The notes: generated by a model from the letters alone, not told the origin. DNA of 64,000 bases from Icerya purchasi (GCA_039619475.1 CM077116.1:3224001-3288000); one strand, 5' to 3'; positions 45,890-58,575 are shown, counted from the stretch's first letter. Translations and numbers: made by a program.

Positions 45890-46500
45890 TAAGAGGAGGA
45901 GAAATCATTAATCAAAAGAACAATAGGAGTGTGGTCACTGCCAAAAGTATTATTTAAGATTTTCCAGGAACATTTAAGGCTAATATTAGGTAAGGAAAAC
46001 TATTAAAGGATTTTTAAAGTATGTAGGAGAATGATCGTTAAGAAGGACGATGTTATTATAGTAAATTCTTAATGAAGCATCCGTCATTATTTTGCGAGGT
46101 TCAACATACCAGTTTCCATTACATACGGTGTGAGGGGAGAATCTATAAAAGGGGGTAAAGAGGTATTAAAAGGATTAAAATTAGGGGAAATATAAACAAA
46201 AACCAGATGACATATTTAAGAACTGTTGATAGAGATTGAAATATGAACAAAGTTAGCATCCGTGGATGTGGAAGTAGAAGTGAAAGAGTTGTGGAAAGTA
46301 AAAGCTCAAGTCGTTACGAATTAGAACTGCTGCGGCTCCACACTCATCTTCACGATCTGATATAATTACTTTAATGCCTCTAATGTTTATATTTACTGTA
46401 TGCTTAAGGCCCCGCTTTTCAGTAAGAAGGGCGTTAGTGACTTGATACTGACTTAATGAAGCGTCTAAAGCGTTTTTGTTAGACTTCATCAATTCCTATA
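45890..46500 (-). pseudogene. I-like ORF2 endonuclease domain
   Basis: The minus strand gives SDREDECGAAAVLIRNDLSF, the block also seen at 12.4 kb as CDRDDVYGDSAILVRND. Further on come NIVLLNDHSPTYF and FGSDHTPIVLLI, the C-terminal block with the catalytic SDH. The GDFN motif region between them is eroded. At least three frameshifts. It belongs with the RT region downstream. Confidence 0.6.
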
Positions 46501-47390
46501 TTTTTAGTTCGGAGTGCAATACTTTCCAATTAAAAGGATTAGATAGAACAGGCGTTAAACAGTCTTTAGAGTTCGGAGATAGAAATAAAGGAATTATTCC
46601 AAATCGTAAGTGCAGAACATAAACATTTAAATAATCGATGACGTCGTTCCCATTAATATGCATGCCATATTTTACATAAATCAAAATATAAAATACATTG
46701 CAATAGTGTTACACACATTAGAAGTTAATGGAAGAATTGCAGTATTCTAAGTGTTAATAAATAAATCTTAACGTATAATAATATCGATATCCTAAGAATA
46801 TAAATATATTTATTTAAAAGTTCGGAATTTAACGGATGAGGGTGATTTCATACGAGTACGTTGACGGTTTTGAATCACGCTTAGAATTCGATGAAATTTG
46901 TTGTAGTACTGATTTGGTGTCGTAAGCTGAGAGTAAGTATTCGGTTTAAAATTGTAAAGACTGCAGTGTCGAAGCATCAGATACATCAGGTACAACGTGG
47001 GAAGAAGTTGCGACATTACCAAGTTTCTATGTGGTAAGAAATGTTATCGTGACCGTAGAAGATATAAAAGTAGATGTTCCGCCTGTTGCGAAGGCCAATG
47101 AAGAATTATGATTCGGACTGGCAATGAGTGCCTTTAGGGCTGCTATATTAGTGTTAGTTGCGCGCGATTTGCGAATGTGTTCATTTCTGAAGTGATTATC
47201 GATATTTGTAGAAGCCATTTCTGTATAAGGAGTCGCTTGACTAACTTTGCTGCATTTGTAAATTGGATCGTTTCAGGGGTTGATACGCTAACGGATGCCT
47301 TGATTTTCTCGATATTTAATTCTTCTACACAGTGTGTGGACATTTTTTGTATCATCGGAAAGATTATTACCGGAGCAATTTAAACGGTGT
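46501..47390 (-). pseudogene. possible I-like ORF1 C-terminal remnant
   Basis: Two overlapping minus-strand frames read TPETIQFTNAAKLVKRLLIQ and NTYSQLTTPNQYYNKFHRIL. The latter resembles the SYSQV-type C-terminus of retrotransposon ORF1 proteins, and the position is right, upstream of the endonuclease. No zinc knuckle is seen. Assignment rests mainly on location. Confidence 0.3.
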
Positions 47391-48439
47391 GCGTGAGGTG
47401 TAGATCACTCGAAAAAAATTAATAGAAGAATGATCGGAATAACGAAATTACATCGAGGTTGCGACCTGCACTGAGCTGCAACGTGACGATTGCAGTTTAG
47501 ATTGTGCGAGGCCGGATAGCTTAACGGGAAATCTGCGTTTATAGATAGAAATGTAAGCGGGATATCAATGGCTAAAAATTTAATTTCTACCGAGGGCTAT
47601 CAAGCTGCTTATCTGATATAGTTGTTTCAGATAGACATCATTTCCAGTATTCCGATTGCAAGGCATCGAATATTCCGGTTGATGTAGGTGTAGGCACCTG
47701 AGACGAATGATACGGAACCTGAATAATAGACTGGCGGGAATAAGTGACCTTAATTTATCATTGTTGTCGCTAAAATTACTTATAAAATTATTTGCATTTA
47801 ATGCTGCATCGAATATGGCCTTAATACGATTTAAACCATTCCCTTATAAATTGGACCGTGATATTTTGCGAGAATTATTCGCCTACGGGTGAAGCTTGCC
47901 TAAATTTTCATTATTGCGTTCTATTAAATACGATAAACGGATCGGTATGATAGTTGTCTCGATGGAGACTGTAATTATTTATAGTTATTTGTAGAGTGCA
48001 CTATGATTATTACTGATATTAATTTGAATACCACCTGCGTTAGAAGAATTAATCTTACTGTTAATACTTCTACCTTAAAAAAAAAACAAAAAAAACAAAA
48101 AACACTAACGGATATGAAAGTAAATGAGAAATTATAATCTCCGTGAACTGTAACTGAGTAAGAGGAACGCGAGGAACAACACTAGTGATATTATTACAAT
48201 ATCGATATAGAGATACTAGTAGGTTTTCTCTGCTCTAATTCGCGTCCGATATCAGTTATTATATTCTTAACTGCGATTTGGTGTTCCAGATGAAACGTTT
48301 TCAGCGTCTATTGACGTGACGTTGTTCTTTACAAATTATGCGTTGTTGTTATTATACTACTCTTTTGTGGTATATTTTTCATTATCGTTGTCATCAAGCT
48401 TGATGTGTTTTTTGTTTTACTTTTAATACGGCGGCGGTG
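47391..48439. other. unassigned DNA
   Basis: One 61-codon plus-strand frame (47707-47892) has no recognised motif. An A-rich run lies near 48077-48103. Confidence 0.4.
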
Positions 48440-49800
48440 TTATTTTCTCATTGGAAGGGCCTCGAAAAAATTTGAAATCCCATTTACGGGACATTTTGAA
48501 AGAAAATTACCCGGTAAATTACAAAAAGAGGATCGCCCCATAACCCGTTGGCGAGCGGTTCGGGGATCCTGGCGAACGGTCCCCGGAAAAACTATAAACG
48601 GCCGTAGCGCGTTAATATTAGCGCATCGACACTTTCCTATATCCGCTATAATTACAGCGCGCCCTGCGAACGGATCGGATCCCGGCGACGAACCGAGTTA
48701 AGCCTGGATGGTCGTTAAAACGATTCGACTCGACTCGGCGCAAATCAGTTCCAGTTGGACGGTTGGACGGTTAGCCGGCCAACAGCATCTCCTCCACGGC
48801 AAAGGGATTATTCCGTGTTCTCGGCAGTTAGTCTATTTCTTCTTCGACCGCGCGCCCCATTTGCCAGAGCGGAAAGGCGGAAAAACAGAAAAACTGGGAA
48901 AAAAAGAAGAAAAAGAAGTAAAAGAAAAGAAGAGTGAACGAACGATCGAAAGAACGAACGAACGAACTGCGAGGAGAAGGATTGTGTGTACGAATTTTCA
49001 AATTTCGTTTCCGTGCGTTCTCTGTTCCGGTCGTCTGCTAGTTTATGGGTTGCACGGTTCGTTGAAGAAGGTGAATGTAAATCGCTTCTTTAGCCGTTCG
49101 CAATGCTCACTTCGGATCGGATGCCGGGCCCGGTGCTCAAAGTGTCATTATTATTTGCCTATCCGATCAAATAGTGTCGCCGAAGCAGCCGGCCGTGAAA
49201 TGGATCGGCGCGGCGTTCGACTAACCATCGTCGCAGGACCTTGCGGACCTCTCGTTTAATCTTATAAACGGATTTTTAGCGTCGAAGCAGCAGCCGCTCC
49301 GAGAAAAAACAAAACTAATTTTACTGCTAGTCCGTAATCGCGCTACGTACTTTTACAGCTTTTCGCTGCCAAGTGAACATGCCACATTCTCCGGCATACA
49401 TTTGCCTTAATTTTATTCAGTCCACGAATACAGCACAGCTCCGGTACACCTTCCGGACACGATACGCGCGCCGCCTTATCAGCGACCGTATCTAATGTCT
49501 CCAACGCCGCTATGGCCTTCTTAAGCATCCTTCCGACCAATCTCTTCTGCTTTAGCGGCATTTTTCACGCCAGACCAAAATGCCGCCTTCGTCGGAACGC
49601 GACCGCTCCGGCACGAACGTGTCCGTTTAGTCAATGTCGCTAGTCAGCTCGTACTTCATTCGTATTTCGTTCGCCGCGAGGCCGCTGCATTAGTGCTTTT
49701 AGTTAAATAGCTGCTCATTTGGCTCGGTTTGCGGATGCGCACTCGTCGCTCGTAAATCGACTAACGTTTTGTCGACTGTAATTTCTGAAATATTACGTCA
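48440..49800. other. CpG-dense GC-rich block, possible promoter
   Basis: The largest CpG-dense block of the window. Frames of 98, 183 and 72 codons overlap on both strands without domains. At 48745, CAAATCAGTTCCAG contains a TCAGTT initiator-like hexamer, followed by two GGACGG units, but no TATA or well-placed downstream element. A host transcription start is possible but unproven. Confidence 0.3.
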
Positions 49801-50645
49801 AAAGTGCCCGAATGTTTGCCATAATAAAACGCATACGTGTTAACCGGCAGTCGTAATAATGCTCGTAATAATCGCCTACATCTCCAAAGCTCTTTTACGG
49901 GCAAACCGCGTTTTACGCGTAAATCTGTCGTCCTCTTTACTTCCGAATCGCTCGCAGCCTCAATCGAGCCCTGCAATTTCGCAAAACTCGAAATCGCAAA
50001 ATCCGAATCAGTATCAATTATTTTTCGGCACGCCTCCGTTTATTTACTTTTTCGCCTCTTCTTTCTGTCGTCATTTTACCGGTGTCCAGCGGGAATTTGT
50101 ACAGAAACGATAAAAAAATGGTCACATCTCGACGGAGAAGTTTTGTTTTCGAGCGGAAATATATCAATTTCGAACGGAAAGTGGAAAAGAGAAATTTTTT
50201 TATTGCAACAAGCCGAAAGCGGTTTTCTATCCGCGAGAGATATCGGTAAATGTTGCCTTTTCACAGGTTGTTGCTACTGTCCTTTGAACGCCACAGTTGG
50301 CCATAAAGAAAAAAAAAAATATCAGAAGCGTGAATTACGCGCCATAAGTTGAAACTATCTGCGCCGTGTTCATATCCTTCGAACGGGAGAAAATTTGTTT
50401 TGTTGCGGATACGTTGTATTATACTTTTTTTTTTTTGGGAGGGGGAGATTTGCGAAAGAGGAATCAAATATACTACGAATAATGCGTGGCGGAGATAACG
50501 CGAGATTTCGGGAATATGAAAAGTCGTGCGTTATGATACACCGTTTTTAAGCTGGAAAAGAGACAAAACTCTGAAATGGAACCTTTTACGTACACAACGG
50601 TATAAGGTTAGAGGATGTTTTTTATTTTATTTTTTTCAAAGAAAA
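49801..50645. other. unassigned DNA with a 171-codon open frame
   Basis: The plus-strand frame 49837-50352 is open for 171 codons but has no recognisable domain, and it overlaps other frames on both strands. I do not call it a gene. Confidence 0.35.
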
Positions 50646-50649
50646 ACAA

Positions 50650-51720
50650 AACGGGAAGAAGATATAAGTCGAAAAAATTAGTCCGTTCGTAAGCAGAGAG
50701 GGCTCTGAACACCCGCAGTAGATCAGTGTGAAGTAAATGAATGGTATGCGGGAAAAATTAGCTGGAATAATCGGGAATGAGTAGAGCACGACTTGAAGAA
50801 CAGAAATAATCATATAATTACACGATTAGAAGCGAGTACTATAATTTTTGTTTTAATTTGTTCGGGAATACGGAATAGAAAGACGAGTAAAGCATGAAAG
50901 GGTAAAGGAAATCGTGATGCCCGTAGGAGAAGGGAACGTAGGAACATACGCTGGAGCGTTGTAGAATTTCTGTATGGTTACGGCTGCGGGACACCCTCGA
51001 AAGTGAAAATAGAATAAATACGTGAGGATAAAAGAGCGAGACAAACAGAAATAAAAGCCGGCAAATCGAAAGGTAATTAGGAGCAGAGGAGGTGAATTGA
51101 AACGAGATCAATTGAGATCTGCAACTGGATAGGCGCGTTAGAATCAGCATTAGTTGATGACCACTATTTCGGATTAAATTTAGAGAGTCGAGAATTTGAA
51201 AAGAACTACGAGTAGATGAACGATCGTCGAATTCGGAGCGGATACTTATATAGACGGGGAAAAGAATGCAGGTATCGACGAGCCAATTTACTTAATGGCA
51301 GGGCTTTCAGCGAGCATTTTGACAGAAAAAGTGTAAAGATATTCGTTTGGAGAAGGATAAACGGCCATCAGGAAAAATGGTAACCAAGTTGTTAACGGGA
51401 GGAAGCAATTATCACGATAAAACGTTTATAAATTGGACGAAGACAAGCTTATAAGGTCGCAGGGTATAAAAATACTTAGAAATGGGAAATTAAAGATTCA
51501 GCACGATAAGAAATGAATTGCGTGTGTGCTCATCTGCTACTAGACTGTGGAAAGAGGTAACAAGCGGAGAATATTGAGGAAAAATTTAGACGATGCTGGA
51601 CTGAGGTATCTTGGAGGAAGACCGCGAAAACCCAAAAAATTGAGGCGAGAGGCGGTTAGAACAGTTTGTCGTGAAATTAATAAGCGCAGGAATGTTTAAA
51701 CTAGAATCATTCGATAGATG
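50650..51720 (-). pseudogene. probable I-like RNase H relic
   Basis: The plus strand is purine-rich throughout. On the minus strand VTIFPDGRLSFSK may be the first RNase H strand (TDGS), FYFHFRGCPAAVTIQK sits where FRWVPAHVGI is expected, and FPSPTGITISF follows as P-PTGI--TD does in this family. Several breaks; the match is only moderate. Confidence 0.35.
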
Positions 51721-52079
51721 ACAATTTGGAAGCTCTCTAGACATTTTTCGAATATCTCTGTAAGAAGGATTGTTTCTGGGAAAACTTGTTCGAGGCATAA
51801 AGTATCTAAATGCAGCTCTCTAACGAGTCAAAAAAAACGTTTTCAGTCGTGGCATCAGTTTTTACACCGCGATAAATTAGGGACAGGAAGCATCGAAGGA
51901 GCGCAACAGAATCCGACCTGTTTTAGAAAACTTAAAAATTCAGAATTTCGCTTTACAGCTTGTTACGCACGACGAGACGCATAAGTGAGCGAAAATTATG
52001 ATATTGTCGTACGAATTACCGGCAGTATTTCAAGAGGTAAACCGCCAATATAAATTTTGTACATTATTTCCTGGAATTC

Positions 52080-52430
52080 CCGCGGAACTGCTATGGAATT
52101 GCTATGTAATTGCTGGGAATTTCTACGTGTTGTACACCAAACTTCCTCAGCAGTCTTGAGTTTACCCCTTGTCTTTGGATAAAGTTTTTTAATTTTTTGT
52201 TAAACATAACCCATAATCAATCAATTATCCGCTGTTTCCTAATATTTCCTAGCAATTTTTATTATCTTCATTATTCTACAGCGATTTACTCTTTCATAAT
52301 ATTAAGAGCTCAAGTTCATAGATTTCTCTTAAAATTTCCTAATTACAGAATTTCTAGAAATCCTGTGGAATTGCTGGAATTCCTGCACGTTGTACACCAA
52401 ATTTCCTCAGCGATTTACCCCTTACAATAT
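52080..52430 (+). repeat. direct repeat within a 162-codon open frame
   Basis: A block of about 60 bp at 52108-52170 recurs at 52369-52423, sharing GTTGTACACCAAA and TTCCTCAGC and ending TTTACCCCTT, about 261 bp apart. A short GGAATTGCTAT-type mini-repeat lies in front of the first copy. The plus-strand frame 52110-52598 spans both copies but shows no domain. Confidence 0.7.
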
Positions 52431-52829
52431 TCCGAAAATGAATTATTAATTAAACGTAATAGTTTTCGCAAAACTAAATATAATGTTACAGCGTTTAGTA
52501 TCGGAATGGCGCGAAGATATTTTTCAGCGAATTTGGAAAATCCAGAGAGTTTGGTACTCCGTTTTCAGTTCCGAATCTTTAATAGAGCGCTGTTTTAAAG
52601 ATCATCGCTACTGCAGTATGTCAGATGAGTAAGTTTTTCAGAAAAAAGAAAGAAAAATTTGAACGGGCGGTCTGTGTGTATCAAGTCGCACTTAATGTCT
52701 GCGTACTGGTCGATTATTCTTCGGAGCACTTTTTAGTAGTAAATATAAAAATTTTCTCGCCATTATCTTTTTTCTGTTTTTATATGTACCATTTTTAACT
52801 GCAATGGTCATTACAGCACTGTGAAAAGA

Positions 52830-53660
52830 CTACTTTATAATTTATCTAGTAAGCTGTTGGTTCTAAGAAAAACGAGTAGCATTTGTATGCACGTTGGGGG
52901 GTCATTTGACAGGATAGTTGAAAGTCGAACACCGGCAAAAGCGGGCGAACGCTGCACATCGTTGTAACAGGTGTGTTTCTCCACCGAAGGATAAGAAGAG
53001 CCGGAACGGAACAGAAAAGGCACGGGGGTGGGGAAGGGTACCTTCAAGTATATCATTGTATGAGACCGCCGTATGCCCAACTCGCAACCGAATTAACACT
53101 TCCCGACGCGCGTAAGGTAAACAGAAGGAAACCATAGATTTATGCTTTTCATAAAGGATGGTTCCCTTTGCCACTGGCTTATCCACTTAGCCATCATACA
53201 TTCACAGAAATAAACCTTCATTTTGCAGATTGATGGTGCTGCAATCGGCATTGGTGCAAGCAGAGCTGACTTGGAAGTAGACTCGCCCATTGCCATGAAT
53301 CCCCATATGGCTCGGCACCCACAAGAGCGTTACCTGATTTCTTGCTTCATGGAGCAGCTTCAACGTATAATTGACTTTCAGGGCCAAGATATCCATATTG
53401 TTCTGCAAGGAAGTCGATTTTAGAGAAGCCAGAGAGGCAGTTATTAAAAGTAGACTTCTGTCCATACATCCTGTATGCAAACAAGCTACCAGGCTACTGT
53501 ATATGGCGTACAATTCTGCTTCATGTACCGAGCAGTAATCATTTAGACGCAACGAAGTGATTTCACTACCGGTGTCATGTACGCACGCGGTTGGAGATGG
53601 GGTAATATGCTAGTCTGCTTTTGAAGCATCAGTGTATATGTGCAAAGAATTGGGATGACT
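52830..53660 (-). pseudogene. retrotransposon RNase H and C-terminal region
   Basis: On the minus strand, HIYTDASKAD (first catalytic Asp) is followed by YCSVHEAELYAIYSSLVACL (Glu), then LLLITASLASLKS, where the usual TDS aspartate is Ala. Next are NQVTLLWVPSHMGIHGNG (fourth motif) and, after frameshifts, WISQWQREPSFMKSI and ARREVLIRLRVGHTAVSYND, the R-EEV-L-RLR-GHT block. The cysteine part beyond is eroded. About 116 codons of the RNase H are open. It is the best preserved RNase H fold here but cannot be catalytic with Asp to Ala. Confidence 0.75.
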
Positions 53661-54239
53661 ATTGTGATTTCTTTCTCGGCTTTTCCTACTTCGATTATAA
53701 AATTTTTCAAGCTGTTGCACGTTTTTACTTTATTAATATTTTTTTCGTTTATTAGAATTTACACTTTGAACGCAGTAGGGGTGTTCCTTACGCGTCAGTA
53801 CCCTATTATTTATTTTTCATTATATATAACAAAATATTAAATAAAAAAATAATTTTTTTTATCGCACACCCGGTCTATTAACAATTTCAAAAAAAACAAA
53901 AAACAAAACAAAAACACTAAACATTTCGCCGTAATTTACACTTTATAATTTTCTTTCCTGCTTTTTAAAATGACGATGAGGCGACCTGAAAAAGACGACG
54001 AAACGAAAAGATAAGGCCTGGCCAGAATGTTTCCCGGTACATATATACATATTATATGTATATGTATAATATTAAGGGCTGGCGTTTTTGTAAGAAATTG
54101 CTCTGCTCTCTTTTAAGCGCTACACCGGAGGCTAGTAATCTTCAAGACGGTCTATTAAATACCGGTTATAATAACGAGAAAAATAAGCTGGCGTTTGATC
54201 TCAGTTTTCATCATCGGCGACGAGACTAATATAATAATA
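53661..54239. other. unassigned AT-rich DNA
   Basis: A-rich run near 53888-53920 and an ATATGTATATGT stretch near 54040-54070; nothing coding. Confidence 0.4.
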
Positions 54240-55450
54240 ATTCCGAATTTTGTCCGCTCATCATTCGATGTTTTTGTCATCTTTGTGCATTCGGACGCGC
54301 TGTCATCATCGGCATCGGGGCTATCGTCAGCGGCCGTTGGTTAGTTCGGGCGAAGCGGGAACGAATCAAAAAAACAAAAGCCACGCGGCGCTCCGAGAAA
54401 AGTTTCACCGTGAGAGGAACGGAATAACTAAACACGAGAAAAACACTTTTATTAGATTAAACGAGACACAATGTTTACAATAAAAGGGAAACTACTCGGA
54501 ACAAGTTGGACCGGCTCGACTAGGAGAAAAAAAGGGTCGAAGGGGAAGAGCGACGATGAAGAAGAAAGCGAAAAGGTAGAAAGTATTAGAGGAGGACGCA
54601 AGGAGGGAGAAGGGGGCCTTTTCGAGCGAGCGGAGGTGCATATGCGCGGTCTTAAGCCGACTCGTTGGGTCGTTTGTGTGTCGCTTCATCGTGTTCATCT
54701 CCATAAATAATAAGCCCGGCTTCGGTCGCCGCTGAGGGATTTAAGAATTCCTCCGGCCGGGACTAAACTAAGACTAAGATGAACTAGTTCTGTTCGTTTT
54801 GCGGCCGGCCGCATTAGCAGATTCGGAGCTGCATTGGTCGCACACACTGCAACACGGCGACACGAGCGCACATTGTCTTCGATGCTAATGACGGAATAAT
54901 ATAATATCCGCATAAAAGTTTAGCTGCGAAAGCGAAAAACCATTTACAACTTTTTTCATTATGTTCCGCGAGCGACATGCGACACTGTTGCCGCAGTAGC
55001 GCTACCTGCGAGCGGCGACAAACTCCTTATTAAGTTGCCGTCCCTACCTGTGCGAATAGTGCCGGCGCTTTCGTTGGCAGCGACACGCCGTAATTAAGAT
55101 TTCTTCGCGGACCGACTTCGGAAACGCCAGACGCGTTCCTTTCGGAGTGCTGTTCTTTTTTTCCATCGCCGGCTACACCTTTAACCCTTTTCCGGCTACT
55201 ATTCTCGCGCTTAAACCGGAAGTTTTTCCCGTTTCTTGCGAAACGACCGAGTTGATTAGCCCCGCAAAAAACCCTCGAGCTTTAAATACGCGCGAGCCGT
55301 CGTCACCTTATTAATTCCTAAATAACCGGTTACACATCTACCCGTTCTGGCGCCCGGAAAACATGCAGCTCAGTTGCCTTCGGCAGCGCCCCTACGGCTC
55401 ATTTCGCCGGTTCATCGTCGCTGTACCCCCATCAAACACGTTTAGAATGA
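54240..55450. other. CpG-dense GC-rich block
   Basis: GC and CpG are raised. Frames of 65-79 codons on both strands have no domain. Candidate host regulatory or untranslated sequence; not assigned. Confidence 0.3.
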
Positions 55451-58324
55451 AGCGACTTTTCACAAGTAATTTATTAACAGTGAAATCGTTAAAACCTCCC
55501 GCCAAATTGCTTTATCATCTTCGCGCATTCTAATTAGTCTTTAGGACATAATGTGAGACGGAATCTCTCATCCAGAAACCCGGGACACGCGATAATTGAA
55601 AAAACGAGTTCTTTCGCGATAAAAGTTTTTTATTCGTTGTTTTACATTTTTCGTTCCTTTTCTGAGAGCCTCTTCCTTTTTCACTTTTTTCGTACACTCT
55701 CTCTTTCTCTCCTGCAGAAGATTACTTGCAGGACATTTCTCCGTCATCGCGCTTTATGAATAACACAATAGGTTAAAGCATGCGAGTGACTAAGAATTTG
55801 TGGGAGAGCGAACTTACATGTTATTACCGTATTTAATGAAACTGCTTTTCGTACGTTACAACCGCGCTACTGGAATTTTCCTTATACTATACATTATGCC
55901 TTATCTATGCGACACATATTCTACATTCATCTTCAATATTCTTCTTTCCTTCGTTAATATATTTTTCGAGATGCTCTTATCATCAGATATTCTGTACGAA
56001 AACGCTTTGTTTCGAATAGTTCACCGTCTTTATTAACCATAGCAGCGCGCTGGTCTTTGCGTCGTGTTACTCTTGCCGATACGCGGTGCCTTTGTTTTCT
56101 ATCTTTTTCATAAAATTTACAGTTTCTTTTCCAATATGGGTGCGGCAGCATAACTTCCATTTTTACGAAATAAAACCGCAACGGAAATATGGGGGATCTA
56201 GAGTATGTTATTTCGATTTTCTGTTATTATTTCTCTTTAACCAAATTTAGTAGAAAAAAAGTGGCGCATTTTAAAAAAGCAAGTTATGCTGCCGCACCCT
56301 GCACTTCGTGCGCTACAGATTCATCAAGATTCATCACTTCACTATAGAAATATTTTTTTCATTTTCTGCGCTTAATTCAAGACGTAGTATTCTTGTTTTT
56401 TTTTTTTTTTTCGGCGATGCTTATTTGTTAGATTTTTACGTTTTCAAACTATTCAAATGTCCATTTTATCATCTTAAAAGAATGATATCTAGAATTAATC
56501 GCATTTTTCTTTTTCTAATGTTGTGTCTAATATATATGTATGTTTTTAACACGAACTACGCAATAACCGTTCTATCATTTTTACTAATTAGGTGACATAG
56601 AAAAGGAATTTATACGGTTACATGAGAATACGTACGTTTTTATAAATCTCTAAACTCGTAACTGTGAAAAAAAAATTTACTTTTATTTAGTTACTGTAGA
56701 TGTTATTTAAATATAAATGTTGCAGCGACTCGCGCTACCTTTAGCAATTTACTCTAAAACTACATAGTTTCAATGTTCGCATTTCGTCTGATTGGGGATT
56801 ATTAACCCCACTTGTGAACACAGAAACTCTATTTATAAAATTTTTTGGTCACAATTTCCTTCGGGAGTATCCTGTCATAAGTATATACGTTTCTTCAGCA
56901 TTAAGCGCTGCGCAATTCTGAAAAATTGAAATATAGAAACACAAAAGGATAACACGCTAACCAAAGAAATACATTCTTCAGATAGAGAGAGAGAAAAAAA
57001 CAAACAAAAACTGTTAATATCGCGGTAAACCCGCTGAAATTTGGCTACAAGCGACTTTAGCGATACGGAAATGGAGGGTCAAAATCGAAATAAGCATAAT
57101 TACCAAGATAGGAGAAATACGAAAACAAGGCTCGGAAAAAGAGGCGACTTGCCAATTCCTAATCGAATGATTAAACCGAATATGGTGTAAACATTATATG
57201 CACGCACGTGCTCTCGAAATAGATCAACGTGGTAAATGAAAGAGCAAAGTAGACCAAAAAATTGTGAGGTAGCCTACAACAAAGCTTTTTAATTAACGTT
57301 ATATATATATATATATATTTATAATAAAATCTGTTTCCAAAAGCGCTTTTCTGAAACAAAAACAAATTGGTTTACTTATTTTTTTCTGATAATTTATAAA
57401 ATCTTCGATACTTGACAATTTTTACAATATGTTGAAATGTGTTGAAGAAGAAAAAAGCATAATGTCTTGTTTTTCTATATTCCGAATTTTTACATAAAAA
57501 TTAGTACAAAAATCTGTAAAAATCGGAAAAGAAAAACGCTTTTCAAATGATATAGGCGTAGCAGCATTAGTACTGGTAATTTTGTTTAAAGGGGACAAAA
57601 CAAGATGGAGGGAAAAAAAATCGGACAATTAAAAGAGGCCCTAACAATGTAGATGCGGTTGATGTTTAAATAATGGCTGCTTCTTTGGGAAATAAAATGA
57701 AAAGATAAAAGAGTCGGCTGTCGTAAATTATCGGATTAAACGTTTAAGAATTAATCTTTATTTGCTCCGATTTGATGCATTGAAAAACGCACTGCGAAAA
57801 ACGGACAAGTTTAACGATGAGAAGTCCACCGGCCGTTAGCGCTTACTAGTCACTTCGATAATTTTCCACCGAAAATGGCCGAGGAATTATTCCGTTTATC
57901 TTGGTGAAACCTTTTTACTATTTACGGTTAACTTTCTACGTTTAATCCCTCCTATTTATTTTACATTCCTTTTTCCTTATTCGAGCTGCTCCGTTGTGTC
58001 CGAACTTAACTTTGCCACTCTAAATTTATTCGGCCATAAAGCGGTGAATACTTCTATAGAGTCACCGCGCGTTCGCAAATGACATGGACGAAGCAAGCAA
58101 ACTAATATTAGAATATCCATACATAATTGCGAAAGGAAACAGTCACAATGCGAACTAAAGACTATAATTGCGTTACATTTAATGGGGAGGGGGATCTGAA
58201 ACCGAACTAGGAATAAACGCAAAAGGAGCTAAATCGCCAATTTGTGTTTTGACAGAATGATACATGAAAAAGCGGATACGAATTCAAATTAAAGTAAGTA
58301 AAGCACATAACCTTGACAGGACGT
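55451..58324. other. unassigned DNA
   Basis: No recognised motif in about 2.9 kb. (TA)n at 57301-57317. Frames up to 95 codons are hydrophobic AT-driven readings. Confidence 0.4.
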
Positions 58325-58500
58325 CGGGGACATTGATGTTAAGGTCCACAATGGCCCAATGGATCTGACGAGAATACTGAGGCCAGTTCCTTTCTCTCGG
58401 CCGCCTTTACTATTCCAGATTTCTCTGGTATAACCAATTCAATTTCAGATTGGATATATGTATACCTACTTCGATCTGGAACGAGACAAATCTCGCACCG
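58325..58500 (-). repeat. dispersed repeat of unknown class, copy B
   Basis: Minus-strand counterpart of 33095-33190. It contains GTAAAGGCGGCCGAGAGAAA and AGATCCATTGGGCC. An open frame through it (HRCEICLVPDRSRYTYIQS, KAAERKELASVFSSDPLGH) has no recognised domain. It is joined to a PLE scrap at about 58500. Confidence 0.6.
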
Positions 58501-58575
58501 GTGACCTCTTCTAGTTTGGTAAAATGGGTTATTATTATTTGGTATTTGGTCGTTTAATATATAAATTTTAAACAC
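58500..58575 (-). pseudogene. PLE ORF 3'-end scrap
   Basis: The minus strand reads YILNDQIPNNNNPFY, nearly the same as NILNDQTPNNNNPLF at the end of the PLE frame near 43100-43140, with similar codons. Only about 20 codons remain. An ATT/AAT run (58592-58615) lies on its 5' side. Confidence 0.6.

Noticed and set aside
48708..49259. 183-codon plus-strand frame
   Set aside because: It lies in a CpG-dense block where stops are rare, overlaps other frames, is low-complexity Arg/Lys/Glu in part, and has no domain.
49837..50352. 171-codon plus-strand frame
   Set aside because: No recognisable domain, no promoter or splice context, and overlapping frames on both strands.
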